A stretch of 64,000 bases of DNA from Isoetes taiwanensis (Eukaryota; Streptophyta; Lycopodiopsida; Isoetales; Isoetaceae), in contig JAJEKV010000009.1 in the NCBI GenBank assembly GCA_021234155.1, forward strand, positions 6,869,546 through 6,933,545, read 5' to 3'. The translations under genes and the position numbers were made by a program. Within the stretch, counting starts at the first letter, position 1; each line of letters opens with the position of its first letter. Shown here in pieces: positions 1-12,491 of this stretch. The notes under the pieces are model-generated. The model saw only the letters and a list, made by a program, of their open reading frames with translations. It had not been told where the DNA came from and did not search any database.

Positions 1-209
1 GCAAATAGAAGCCGAGAAGAAATTGGAAGCGTAAAAGCTTAGAAATTGGAAGCTACCGAATGCCCGAATTGGAAGCGAAAAGTGAGAGAGAAAAGTTCGA
101 AAACGAATGCTAACTTGAAATAATAACTGCTTTCAAAATTTTGTACCGCGCCATTATAACTTCCGCGAAAATTTATTGCACGGGTTAATTGTTTTAAGGA
201 CCGCGAGTT

Positions 210-335
210 TATCCCTTGTAATAACAATGTTAAATTTATTATAAGGGTTATTATAGGATACCAAGGTTATCCCTTGTAATAATAAGGTTAAATTTATTAT
301 AAGGGTTATTATAGGATACCAAGGTTATCCCTTTA
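210..335 (+). repeat. 58-bp tandem repeat in the leader of copy 1
   Basis: CCCTTGTAATAA-type units begin at 213, 271 and (degenerate) 329, giving a 58-bp period. Each unit also contains TTATTATAAGGGTTATTATAG. The same tandem recurs at about 24209-24335 in copy 2, so it belongs to the element rather than to the locus. Confidence 0.8.
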
Positions 336-618
336 ATGGTTAAGTTAACCTTTTAAGGTTAACCCTCATAAGGGTTATCCCTTTTACAAGGTTAAAATTT
401 ATTACAAAGGTTATTATAGGATACAAGTTATAAGGCTAATAAGTAGAGGGTTTTATTTATATATAATGTTGAGGAAAATAACTTGGGGAATCCCATTATA
501 TAAATAGAATGATCAAATAGAATAAGACATATGAGGCTTTCATTTATGAACATGTTATTGAGAGGTTATTTGGATATGCTAACTTACTATATATTTTTAT
601 GCATTCTAGGTCAATGGC

Positions 619-3594
619 ATGCAAAATGCTAAAAATAAAGCCCCTAATGATGCTGATCAAGGCAAGGAAAAATCCCCAACTAATGAACATGATGGCCAAG
701 GAAAGGAAAATACCTCAAATGATGTTCATGATGGCAAAGGAAAGGAAAAGACTCCAAATGATGTTGATGATGGCAAAGGAAAGGAAAAGGCCTCAAATGA
801 AAAGGATGATGCCAAAGGAAAGGAAATTGTACTTTATACTCGGCCGATTGGAAACAAAAAAGGTCAAGATCCCGCATGCATGCAACAGAGGCAAAAGAGG
901 AGAAGGGATTATTGTTCTAGCAGCATCCTATCAATGCGAATGAATGATGAAAAGATTAGGGAGGACAGGTTAGGTGTGGCAATCTCAAAATTATATGACA
1001 ATTGGAAGGAAAAGGGTTCGTGCAAACAAGAATGCCTAGCTTGTGTGAAGCAACTAGAGGTTCCAACTATTGTTGCATGGCCTAGGGACGAGATTCAACT
1101 GGAGGGGAACTACACGTTTCCTATAGATGTAGAACCATTGTCAACAATGTTCACACAAAGTAGCAAGAGGCCACTTCCAACTTTCAAACATTATCCCACC
1201 AAAAGATGCAAGTCGATTATGATTGTTCTCAAGCTATGATGAAGGTTAGAGGAGGTGAATGTTGTTGGGCTTCTTGTGTTAGAATGTTCACAATAGAGGA
1301 GTTGGTGGGAGCAAGAGCTACATATCAGGAACATAAGTGTGATAGCAGGGAGGAATTTCATGTACACCATATTTGGCTATGCAATTCAGGATGAAAGATC
1401 AAAGAAGAAAAGATTCCCATTGAATGGAAAGTGGATATGTTCAAAAGCATGGATGGCTATACATGGAATTCCAACCTCTTCTTGGCACAACCGGCAAAAG
1501 AGACATGAAAATGGTAGTAAAATTGCATTGCATGGGAACAACGGCCCGGTAAGGCCTACCTCAAGAACTATAGCCGCAAAGGAAATATTTGAAAGATATG
1601 TGGATTTCAATGCAGAAAACATGCCACATAAGAGTAAGAAGGATGAATGGGGTAGAGTTATTGTTGAAAAAGATTGCCATCCCATTGTAAAATTTTAAGA
1701 GCATATTAGAGGAAATAAATGCATTGCTTCGGGAACTTGAGTGGCCTCTATATCCCGGCCAGGTTTTAGTAGGCTATGGAATAAGCATTTCAAGCATGTG
1801 ACCATAGCAACTTCAAACAACTTTGCCAAGTGCAATTTATGTGCTAAGCTGAAGGAGACACTAGATAAGACCGTGCAACCAAGTCTAAGGGCAAAGATAA
1901 GGGAACATATGAAGGACCATATGACGAGATCAACTATCATGTAGATCAACTTATTGGATGTGGAGGACCTTATATCGCAATGGAACCTAATAACTATCTA
2001 TGTATTATACATGATAAAATGGACCAAATGTAAGACTTGTCTTCCACAATTCAAGTACATTCCTAAGTCATGTGGAAGATCATACCCTTTGCAGATTTCA
2101 ATGATCGGGAGGCAATATTGCATGCAAGCCCTGAGCACCTATTATGGCCATTTGAATTTTAGAGTTGTGGAGTGATGGTCCAGATTTTCACATTGGGAGT
2201 ATCATGAGGTGTTTAAGAAACTATGAGAAGGGTTACAATGGTCACCTACAGGATCCCACTGCCCTAGCCAGGGCACTACATAGTGCATTGTTGGATGGAA
2301 CCCCTAATAGTATTGAAAAGTTTAGCAAGGCAAGATTTAGGAGGAATGGACCTAATGAACATGTTGGAGCTTCAACATCTCGTTGCTAAACCTCGAGATC
2401 TGCCAAAAGCTCCTCTTGCAACTAGATAATTGTCTTTGGTCAAAATAAGAATAGGTGGATGTTTTCTTTCCTATCCTACTTAACATTTGTGGGTATTTTT
2501 GAAAGAGTCAATTTGGGGTTCCTAATGCCGGGGACATACTCATGAGGATGTGGATGCATTGTTTGGAAAATATAGTCATGTATTGAGACAACAGACGATT
2601 ACCAACTTTCCTGTGCTATTGGAAATATTTCATGGATGTACAAATCCATCTCCTATAGGATCTATCATAGAAGAAGTGCCTGATTGGAAGAGTTTTGTGG
2701 ATGGTTATGCTCTCGACATGGAAGGTCATTCTAGACCTCTTCAATTCACTTTTTGGGTGAGAGAAGGATTCCAATCATGCAATGGAAAATGAGACCTTCG
2801 AGGAGGAGAAGTGGAGAGGTGGGGCGTAAATTTGGCGCTAGGGATGCAAATGGCAAGCCTATGATACCTCCTGGTCAACCAAAAGCTCTAAAACCAATCA
2901 AGAAGTCAAGCAATTGGGCTTGACTAAGGATGGCATCAATGACTACATCAAGCATTGGCAAACTAATTCAGATGAGACTAATCGTGCATTGATAGATTAT
3001 TGGAAGAAGGTGATCAACTTGTTGGATGAGGTAGACACATCCTCAGAACAGCTGCTGGAAGGGTGGTTCCCTAAAAGTAAGTGGAAAACATTAGTGGTCT
3101 TTGACGAAGATGATGGTACCATTAGTAGCATTGTGAAGGCATATGCTCCTCCTCAATCTGATAAACACTATGTTGGTCCTAAGAAGGATAGGCCAAAATA
3201 TCTAGGCATGGATTGTTATGAACCTTCTACTGACGTGGAGTGCCACCAATTTGTAGTAGTAAAACCAGCAGATCTAGAGACCTATCCAGTGTGGTTGGGA
3301 TGGACTATCTCAGATATTTGCAAAGAAGAAGGTGATGTTAACTTCAATAAGGTGCGTGGAATGGTGGTGTCCAAAGACATCGGTTGAGTAATGTCACCGA
3401 TAAAGAAAGATATTGATTGTTGGACAAAGAGGTGGAGGAGAAATCCTAGTGATCCTGATCTTTGGCTAGACATTGAAACCGTATTGTACTCATGGACTCC
3501 AAAAACTATTCCTAGTAAAACAGCGAGAGTTACAATACCTCAGGATGTAAGGAATAAGGTTCTCATATCCTTGGGGATGTTGGTGGAAAAATGA
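619..3594 (+). pseudogene. DUF7869-like transposase-type protein, frameshifted (copy 1)
   Basis: Reading across several frames gives one coherent protein. It starts with a low-complexity N-terminus of repeated D-x-GKGKEK units. A region with CxxC-type cysteines follows (ECLACVKQLEVP), then an R-F-PLNGKWICSKAW segment typical of this family. The core has LQLDN-x-GQNKNRW and PGHTHEDVDALFGKYSHVL, and a basic C-terminus ends in VEK-stop at 3594. The D-N-x-GQNKN ... GHTHxDxD pattern is characteristic of DUF7869-type proteins, whose core resembles the RNase H-like DDE fold of transposases; that function is inferred. Frame changes occur about every 200-350 bp, so this copy cannot make a full protein as read. 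No introns are needed. Compare 24618-27613. Confidence 0.65.
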
Positions 3595-3880
3595 TTCTCA
3601 GTTACTATGTATCAATCACTTTTAATAAAAGTTGTGTACTACTTGAGTTTCATGATATATGATTTTGTAATTTGAAGTTAAGGTGTGAATTTATATTCCC
3701 GTGTGTGATTATATGTTAACGTCTATTCTAGTCTAAGGGCAACAAAGTTACTAAAAAAGTGAATTTAACAAAGTTACTAAAAAAGTGCAATATAAAATTT
3801 ATCCCAAAATTAAGACATAATCCCAATTTAATTGAATGATGGTTCTTAGGAATTTGAAATTGCATGATGAGGATGATGTA

Positions 3881-5160
3881 TCATATTTTTTTTAGCAAAT
3901 TTGATAACATTGTAGCAGACTTAGGAGGTGCTGGAGTAGAATTGACAAGCCAATCTAGCCTCCTGCCTTTTAGTTGGGACTTCGAAATCTCAAGGCGCAA
4001 TTTTAGTGCCTTATGCGAAGCCTCTATTGTAGCGTTGGTTTCTTGATTGGAATGGGGAAAGATTCTTGTGGCCAAGACCCAATCACAAATGTTGCGAGTC
4101 CACTCTTGACTCATGTAGGAGGCCAACTTTGGAGTACTTTTTCTTTAGGGTCTCCAACTTTCTCAAGGCCTCTTATTTAACAGCCTCATTGTCATTGTTA
4201 TCTGGGGGACACTTTGTTCCATACACGATCTCGCCCAACTCCTTAAACATTTGGTTTCTCAAATCCTTGTTCTTCACATTCTTTGTCAACCACTTCAACC
4301 AATCTCTTCTCACATGCCGGATGCAAAGGTGGACACGTGACGCTAGGGAAAACCTACGATTGGAGAAAGTTGACACATGGTCAAAATGGACCAAATCAAA
4401 TCAAAACTCAAATAAAGATAACTAGGAAAACATTGTTACCTTTTTTATTGCATGTATTTCGGCATCACAAGAATCGGTGGTAAAACATGAGGGCTTTCAT
4501 GTTGACTCATGGGGTTCAACTCACACTTTCGTGGCTTCTAGCCATCTAGCTATTGTCTCTTTCTTCAAATGTAAATAGAAACCAAATCCAATGAGTGAAG
4601 AGGTAATACCTTCAATGTAAATAGAAACACACTTTAGCAATGTTCGATTCCATGGAACCTCAAAAGGAGCAACCAAACCTCTTCTCGTTTGTCTTGTAGG
4701 TGGAGTCAAGGCATATATCCCTATCCTTTTCAAATCTCAGCAGGGCATCCATTTAAATGGGAGTCATGACCCCAAGTTGAAAGATGTCACCTTGCTCGTA
4801 GTGGAAGACACTATCTTGGTGTTGTTGCACCCACATATGGATGTTTGTTGCTTGGTCTTCATGCAACTTCCAAACAGTTCGAGCCACTAACTTAGCAATG
4901 TTGTAGATTTCATGCATCTTCAACATGTCGTCATTGCAAAGCCCATCCAACTCAACTAGCTTCTTCTTCAAGTTCACCCTCTCCTGGTGGATGTTCATCA
5001 CCATTTTAGGTGTTATATAATGCACTAGCTTCTATTTGATCCATTCTTTCTTTTCAGCCGTTAGCCATGGTGCTAGCCTATACCTCAACCCTTCATCAAT
5101 AGGTAGTGCTTTACTGTGGCTTGTCAGATGGTCGTAAATTGGAGGATCCTGCTGATCTCC
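3881..5160 (-). pseudogene. SWIM/MULE-like transposase-related gene relic
   Basis: Minus-strand pieces in order read like one protein of the plant SWIM-type, MULE-related family. From 5160 comes a segment with LRYRLAPWLTAEKKEWIK and KKLVELDGLCNDDMLKMHEI. Then around 4394-4173 comes LCIRHVRRDWLKWL, matching the 'CLWHVRRAWLK' zone. Then 4126-3881 has ATIEASHKALKLRL and GRRLDWLV. The segments lie in different frames, with an in-frame stop near 5030, and no SWIM CxCxnCxH motif survives. Family assignment is from remembered sequence patterns. The relic begins 37 bp from the right border of repeat copy 1. Confidence 0.5.
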
Positions 5161-5732
5161 AAAGGTATGTGCACGGCCCTTTTTCAATGTTCCTTACTAA
5201 GCAGTCGTTTCCATACGAGCAAGAAATGCTGTAAGAATGCCAGCAAGCCTCCATCGCCACTGAGTCAATGAACACGGAGAGCTTAACTATGTGCAAGCAT
5301 CAGGATTAATTTGAACTAGTACTCGAACTCTCCCAAGAATCAAGTAGACCCTTCAAGAAGGGTTATGCATTAGGATATGGGCGAAACCTGCTAGAAAGAA
5401 GTTTAAAACGAAATTCTTTTGCAAGAATCAACTCTAGATACGATTCCAACTAAAGGAATCACCGCTTTCAACTCAATTCTCTGCAATAAGAGCTCCCTGG
5501 AAGAAAAATGACTAGCAAAACAAAGAGAGTGCTTAAGCACCATGGATTGCCTTATTTTATGGGCGGAGAGCTAAGAAAAATCTGAAATTCTGCACTAAAC
5601 TAAACAGATTAAAACCGTAGAGTAAGCATATAAGTTTGGCCATATAGTGTCTGTTAAAATTCCACGGGTTGTGGTACCATCTATCGGTATCACAATTACC
5701 CCTGGAATCACTGCAATCAGGGTATTACTATC
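5161..5732. other. Intergenic, nothing recognised
   Basis: AT-rich sequence without a coherent reading frame, repeat or RNA signature that I can see. Confidence 0.5.
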
Positions 5733-5735
5733 TTA

Positions 5736-6578
5736 GGGTCACTTCCCACTCGCCATTAAGTTAAGTTAGCTTAACTACTTGGTTATCTCTTAATCTAACC
5801 AGAAAAAATTTCTACTTTTCCATTGAGGTGGTTAAATTAGAACTAACTTAACTAAGCATGAAAATTTGCATTCCCATCAAGCCCAATAAGTTAGAATTAA
5901 AAAGTTGAATTAAAGCTTGAGTTGATGATTCACACTAGTAGCTAAAGTGCTAAGTTAGGTTAGCATTAATTAAGCTTGTTTCACACTGCCAGTTAAGAAT
6001 TTATGTTAAGTTAAAGGGAGTTTTGTTGGCAAAAACAATTAATGCCAACTCCCAACAATGCACACTAATTAAAATGCATTTAAGGTTAACACAAACGTAG
6101 TGCTAGACTTTGCAACTAATTTGTTAGAAACAAGGGATCCTTCTATAGTGAAAACCCCGAGCAATTGTTGGAAGAGCTATAAAACAAAATATAACTATAC
6201 ACAAAATATTACGAAGATCCATATTCCTAGATGTTGAAAGAGGCAACAAGAAATATACATTTTCATATAAAGTATAAATAACCTAACTATACTGTTAAGC
6301 CTTTCTCACTTAAAAGTTAGGTTAAGTTAGTGCTTAACTGAGTTAAGTGTACCTCTCCTAGGTCACTTAACTTCTAGTTTAAAATAAGGGGTCCAGTTAA
6401 AATTTTAATTAAACTTAACTTAACTACTGTCAGTATGAAAGTGACCTTGTTAAGTTAACCATAGTTAAAATTTAACCAAATCCTAACCTAACTGCTAGTA
6501 AATTAAGTGCTAGTGTGAAAGCAAGTTTCCGTTATTTGTCACATTTAACCTAACTTAACCACCAGTGGGAATTGACCC
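5736..6578. mobile_element. PIF/Harbinger-type (Tourist-like) non-autonomous element
   Basis: The element is 843 bp and is flanked by TTA target duplications at 5733-5735 and 6579-6581. Termini are inverted: left GGGTCACTTCCCACT, right (reverse complement) GGGTCAATTCCCACT. Both continue into TTAAGTTAG-type sequence. The interior is built from many TTAAGTTAAG/CTTAACTTAA stretches and has no coding potential. A TTA duplication with GGG-starting inverted repeats is the PIF/Harbinger signature. The much larger element at 56549-58782 has a related terminus (GGGTACTTTCACACTA). Confidence 0.8.
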
Positions 6579-6584
6579 TTAAAC

Positions 6585-7140
6585 CCATTTAAATAGGTGT
6601 ATTCAAAAAGAAAATGAGCCATCAAAAGCCCCAATAGTGGATCAAGATTAGATGGTTACGATTGAACATCCACTGCATCCAATGGTTTAGATTGCCAATA
6701 ATTATATCTTGACTCAATATTGGTAAATTCGGCAAATTCTTGTATGGTCCACTATTTTTGATCCTCATCCAATAATCATTGGAGCCAAATTAAAAATAAA
6801 AGGAATGTGTGTTGTATTTATACAAACATTAGTATATTTAAAGTCATGCCAAAACCATCATCGGTATACTTGTCTCATGAATGTTTGTCATGCTGCACGG
6901 TATGAGTATTGGACAAGTGTCATCCTGTCAGTGTATATTTTATATGGTATATAAGATTGGTTAGTTACATTGTAGGAAGGGGCTTTGTGCAATTTAACTA
7001 GTGGTCCCAATCCCAAGCCCATGGCTCCATGTGCATTTTGTCCTTGCATGGCACAAACACTTGGTTGGTGTAAAAAACTGGCCATAAGGTAGTGGGTCCT
7101 TGGGAAAGAAGAGTGGAACCACTATTTATAATTAAAGGAC
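6585..7140. other. Intergenic, 3' side of the WAT1 gene
   Basis: No gene seen. This is where the 3' UTR and poly(A) site of the minus-strand WAT1-like gene should lie. Confidence 0.4.
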
Positions 7141-8828
7141 TTAGTCCAAGAGAAGGGGTTCCTTCATGGGATCTTGGCCCACATCTATCTTCCAAGACAC
7201 CTCTTCAGATCTACCTTTGGTGCCCCCTTCAGGAAGTGATCCTTCAGATAATCTTCTCTCCTCTGCTTGGCCCCATACTAGTAGATACAATCCACATACT
7301 ATCAGCACTGCCCCTCCAATGCTGCATATACCCGGGATATGAGAATATAACCCAAAAAAAGGGGGGGGAAGAGATACAAAACATTTATTTCAATGTTCTT
7401 ACTTTCCCCAGCTCAGATCAGATCCCAATATTGGAATGCTCAGCAATCCCACAAGCACAGATTGCAGTGGCTCGTATGCTGCTGTTACTACAGGTCCTGC
7501 TTGTTGAACACACCATGTTTGCAGAGTGAAGGACATCCCTGATCCTATTAGACCCTGCATAAACGGACTTTTTCAATCCATAGAAGAAGCTAAACGATCT
7601 CTGTTTGGTAAGATAGTATGAGAAAAGAAAGAAAATTACTGCATATAGAACTATGATTAGATTATAAGTGCCACTGATCTTCCAGCGCGAAAAGTCGGGT
7701 TCTTGCCATAGTGCAAAGGCAAACAGCTGAATTGATGCAAATAATTCCACAAATGCAACCATGGATAACCTGTCGGGGTATGTCCGCAACACCGGAAGCT
7801 GAAATTAAGAAACGAAATAGATAGATGTAAGCAATAAGAATGAAACAAAACAATAAAAGGTTTTGAAGAAAGCAATTTTGCCTGAAGTAATATCCAAGAT
7901 GCCATGCAAATACAGGCACCAAGAAGGGCAAGTGATCCTAGTTGCCATGTTGGGATTTGAAATCCTAACAGGGAAATGGTATTGGAAGAGACCAAGTACT
8001 CCCTAAGTCTTAGACCTAGTTCAAATGTGTTCCCTTCAGTCACAAAACCAACGTTGTGCAAGTGTAGTGTCTGGCCCTTGATTGTAGTCATCACTATTAC
8101 ACCTGCAACTCCGAGCGCGGCGCCTGTCACTTTCGCCTTCCCATCTCTTCTATTCAAATGCACTTCCTCCCATCTGGTTGACACCAATAGTTCAACTCTT
8201 CATATAGTTCTAGCAGAATTGTATTCTACCAATTTAAATATCATTTTTATACACAAAGTTGTTCAAATGTCTACCCTGAAGCTGCTGCCATGAGGAAAAC
8301 TATGGTTGGAGTTGAATTTAAGAACGCTGAACCTATTGTTGGATTTGTTAGAACAATGCCAAGCAAATATAAGGACTGGTTAAGGCTTATCCTGCAAAGA
8401 AATTGGAGACTCTTAGTAGACAGTCTTGAAGATCAATATAACATAAGAAAGTTAGGCATATTGGAAAATTACCCAATCAAACCAAGAAAGAAGAACTGTA
8501 CAAGAACACCAGCAGTCAAATGAGCACGCACCTTCCTACACTTAGAAAAAATTTCTCCTCATCAGACTCAGAGAAAAAAAAAGGGGATTTTAAAATTGCT
8601 GCAACTGAGGTAGGGGGCATACTTTTTAGAGAAGTATGCCAGGACTGCCACAACAAAAAACCCAATTACATTTCTATAAAATGGATACACCACTTCACTG
8701 ATTCCTCTGCCAAAACCTATTTTACTAAGAATTTGATAAACTGAATAGCCGAAAGTGAAAAGAAACAGAGCTAGATGGACCTTCAGCTTTCCCCAAAATG
8801 AGTAGGTTTGGAGGGGATAGCCGGCCAT
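7141..8828 (-). CDS. WAT1-related EamA-family transporter, seven exons
   Basis: Spliced product of 389 residues. Exons on the minus strand: 8828-8623, 8535-8473, 8391-8275, 8173-7882, 7798-7640, 7554-7403, 7321-7141. Their sum is 1170 nt with phases that fit throughout. All introns are GT-AG except 7881-7799, which starts GC after CAG. The protein is a ten-helix drug/metabolite transporter with two EamA halves. The first helix region is LFLFTFGYSVYQILSKIGFG. Exon 3 has SLYLLGIVLTNPT. Exon 4 has the family loop RRDGKAKVTGAALGVAGVIV. Exon 5 has PVLRTYPDRLSMVAF. Exon 6 has SGMSFTLQTWCVQQAGPVVT and the last exon has GGAVLIVCGLYLLVWG. WAT1 relatives move auxin or other small metabolites, often at the tonoplast or plasma membrane; the substrate here cannot be told. 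The family is usually 350-400 residues, so it looks complete. The start is the first ATG of the frame; stop TAA at 7143-7141. Confidence 0.9.
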
Positions 8829-8829
8829 A

Positions 8830-11088
8830 GCTGTGCATGGACAGATCGACTTGAGAACTGCAGTTTATAGTATACATGAAGCGTGGAGTGGGAGAGAACG
8901 GGACCCGCAATCAGCCACGCAGTTTGGCAGGACTTGTAGAGTCCAAATTAAAATGGCCGATTGCTGGTCCCATGATGTGCCAAATATCCTCCCACCTGGA
9001 CATTCCTACGGTTCGCCTCTACACTTATCACTTATCATTAGGTAATATGTTTATGCAATCTTGCACACGTGCATGACGTAAAAGTTGCTTCTTCTCCCTT
9101 TTGAAGTAACAATGAATTGAATGGCGCCTAACTGTAATGCTAAAGGTTGATGACAGAAGGTCCCATGTGGATTTCACTCCACCTTGTCATACCTCTCAAG
9201 CTAGGACAAGAACTTGCACATAGATTACATGATATGCATTGGGACCCAAGATCTGGCTTCCAATATTGACACGCAATGATAAGAGATTCCTTTGAATGAG
9301 GATTCGAGAAGTAAATGCACCACCTATGTACAAGAGATACCCTGAGGTTTAAATTCCGAGGTGGAAGTTGCGCCGATACCATTAGGCAGAGGCATTGGTG
9401 GCACCCCGAAATTTAACCCTAGGAAGTTTCTTGAACCTGAAGGATTTCCACGATTATTAAAAGAGAAATGGACATGTGAATAACATAATAAAGTAGTTGG
9501 TGAAAATGAAAGCAAACATCTACCTTAAGAAAAGGTCACAGATAGCATTGATTGTCTTTTGTGTGTGCATGCATGTTTATCTTGTATAGTGTTCTTAAAT
9601 TTTCTGACATGAATGCTTCTATAAGTTTTATATTGGTTTACTATTTATTGCAAAGTAATTGTTTCCTAAGATCAAGTCTAAGGTTTGGGATATATATTAT
9701 GTAGCTTAATTATGTGGCATCCATTAGGTAACCCAAGCCCAATGCATTTACGATCTTTTATTGTAATTGCATGAAAGGGATTGATAGTTTTTTTTTTATT
9801 TCAATGGTTGGGAATGTGGATGGGTTTTATTGCATGTGGGCGATTTTGCATGACATATTCAAGATGAGATGTATGAGTTCAAGGTATTTGTGATAACATT
9901 CCAGCGTAGACCGGTGGGGTCCCGTGACCGACGTTAGCTAGGAGCGGGGTCACCGGCCACGCCAGAAAGTTAGAACAAATATCTTGAACTCACAATATAG
10001 TACTTGGAGAGCGATTTTTTTTCTCCAGCGATGGTGCCTGTTGGTCGAGCCTCCTCTGGTAATGGCAGTCTCTACATGTTAGGCCAATGAAACACTTCTT
10101 GTACAGATGGTAACCTAGAATCAAAAGCCATTTCCCCTTTCTGCTTTTTTTCTTTCTCCATTTCTTCTTTTGTCCCCCTTCCACTGCAACGAGCTTCTTC
10201 TGTAGCGGCCAAAGCTCTGTTGAGTTTGTTTTTAGGGGTTTTGTAGATTAGAGCCGCCTAAGTCTTGTATTTGCTTATATTTGCAGGGATTCTTGCAAAG
10301 GCATTTAATATTTTGAAATTTGGTTCAAGCTTTTGCTCTGCTATACCAGTATTCCTCTATTTTTGCAAGCTGTCCTTCTTTTCTTCCCTTTACTGCCCCT
10401 TCCCTGCACAAGAGGATATGACCACAGAGGAAGAGCACCCGAACTTAAGATCTGGCTGACACACACTAGATTTGGATTCAACATCAATCGGTACACAATA
10501 TTTATTAGGAGAAACATAGTATTGGTAGCAGAAACAGGGTATTGGTATGGTCATGGAAAAGAAGCAGAGTATTCATAACAAGATGGGCGGAGATGTAGAA
10601 TGGTAGAATCAACTACCATTCTGCAATGGATTCACGTGCCACTTGGCAAAGCCTTATTAATACACAACCAAAATTGGCAATCAAAGTACTATATTGTGGC
10701 TATTGCAAGCAATTTTGCAACGGAAAGACTCATCATGGATAGAAGCAATTCCCCCTGTTAAGGGGCATCATGAGGGAAGCATTTGGTATCTTGAGCGTAT
10801 GGTCAGACTGTTGGATGTTCAATTTGGGCAACCTTGACTGTTGTTAGGCGCAACTCATTTTATAGAAGGTTTTAACTGTCAGTGGACAATATGGGGCTAT
10901 TGTAACATTTTGTTAGCAGGCTTGCTTAACCCCCCTTACAACATTTGCTGCAATTCTAGACTATCAATGTGTAAAGCCACGTAGGTCAAATTGATTTCAT
11001 GTCATTGGATCTCTCTATTTTCGCATCTACGGTCACAAAAATTAGAAAAAACTCCAAAATATTTGTTTTCCTTCTTCGATTCGTGTTA
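8830..11088. other. Long intergenic stretch
   Basis: No gene recognised. It includes the promoter side of the WAT1-like gene. A perfect 10-bp inverted repeat (AGAATGGTAG, 6-nt loop) lies at 10597-10622. A GC-rich patch lies at 9905-9965. Several short frames exist but match no family I know. Confidence 0.4.
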
Positions 11089-11092
11089 CGAA

Positions 11093-11704
11093 TGCTCTGT
11101 TCTTCCTGCAAACTCATCAACTTATTAGAAAGTAAAACACCACAGGGTACTCGATTTACCACCCAACCGGACCAACTAGAAGAGATGTCACCAAATCAAG
11201 CTACTCGGCAAGACTGTATAAGAACAAGCTCTTTCTAGCCACCAACCACTGGTGTTTACAGAAGTCCTTCTAATGATATAATCATGCAAGAAACTAGAGA
11301 AAATACTACAAAGCAAGGCTAGGCTTTTGATCAGACATAGAAAGAAGCAGATCTAGTTGTGCAGTCAGCTTAAACCCCTATGCACCTTTCTGGTCATAAC
11401 TTTCAAACCGTACAAAATCTATAGACAACCAAGCCCAATCTGAAAAGTAGACTTCAAGGGCTTTCCAATAAGGTAAGGATCGCCAATTTCTAAGTTGTGG
11501 TAGCGGAGATATCACGTCTCAAACTTGACCTTCTATTTATAGGTAACAACCTTTTATGCATTTTTGCTTCTAAATAAAGGTCAAGGTTTATTTTTAGCTC
11601 TCTCTTTGATAATATCAAGGCTTAGACATACTAGATGGCTTTCTTACTTGATCATATCAATAAATATTGTTCTATGCAAGGCCACTCCCCCGAGCACCAT
11701 ATCA
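11093..11704 (-). repeat. 3' LTR of the compact LTR element
   Basis: Left copy of the direct repeat, TG...CA on the minus strand. It matches 12492-13098 with scattered substitutions and small indels, for example a longer GGAGATATCACG stretch near 11507. Confidence 0.75.
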
Positions 11705-11705
11705 A

Positions 11706-11945
11706 TTCCTTCCCGTCTCAAGACTGATCGTCCTCGATCATCTGCCTTGCGGGTCTTAACAATTCCTTCCCGTCTCAAGACTGATCGTATTCGATAATCT
11801 GTCTTGCGGAAATAATTTATTTCCTTCCTGTCTCAAGGCTGATCGAACTCGATCAACTGCCTTGCAGGAATAATTTCTCCCCTTTAGTCTCAAAGGCGAT
11901 CGAACTTCGATCATCCGCTTTGGGGAAGGATTTTCTAGGAAGCGG
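11706..11945. repeat. Four tandem hairpin units inside the LTR element
   Basis: Four successive units of about 57-60 bp each carry the frame TCTCAAG-GCTGATCGA-x-TCGATCA-CTGCCTTG. Each is an imperfect inverted repeat able to fold on itself. They lie next to the 3' LTR in the non-coding interior. Confidence 0.7.
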
Positions 11946-12491
11946 TAAACTTACCATGCGCCTAAAAGGCTCTTAACAATGGCTTACGTGGCTGCGATCC
12001 ACGGTTACCTCCTTACTCTTAAACTCTAGAGCAACATTCGATTGAAAAAGAAACTCCTTTCTTAACTCAAATCAAAACTATGATCATTCAAACTAGCAAT
12101 CACAAGCATACACAAACTTGTTTAGTTTACTTATCTTTCAGATGATCAATCTGAATTCGCCCTCTATCTCTTAAACCGCCTTCTCTTTGTCAACTTGGAG
12201 ATGGATCTTTCTGATCATTTGCAAAGCATACTTTTCTTGCTCAATATCTTCTAGACTCCAACTACTTAGGACAATCCTTTTCGTCTCTTGTCCTTTCTTA
12301 CTTCCCCTGCATTAAGAACAACAATAGTTTCTTCCTTCCCTCTCTGGCAGTCTGTTAAACCAACCGATTAACCTCTCTGGAACTTTCTAGTCATCAAGTA
12401 TATGTTACGACGTCGAATTGGCTAAAACAAAATCTCGAAATGTGTTAAAGGCCTAACAAAGGATTATTTTAAAGATCAACTTACGCTCTGA

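Larger units (their letters stand above)
1..3844 (+). mobile_element. Dispersed repeat, copy 1 (DUF7869-like gene carrier)
   Basis: This stretch aligns end to end with about 24004-27863. Both copies run in the same order: purine-rich leader (GAAGCCGAGA-like units), a 58-bp tandem, a coding region, and an AT-rich tail ending in GAATGATGGTT. The flanks differ after 3844 and after 27863, so this is a mobile or duplicated unit with a defined right border. The left border of this copy lies outside the window. I found no convincing terminal inverted repeat or LTR. Divergence between copies is mostly short indels with few substitutions. Confidence 0.8.

Noticed and set aside
7092-8523. Plus-strand ORFs over the WAT1 locus
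   Set aside because: They are antisense shadows; the minus-strand seven-exon model fits splice sites, phases and the family.
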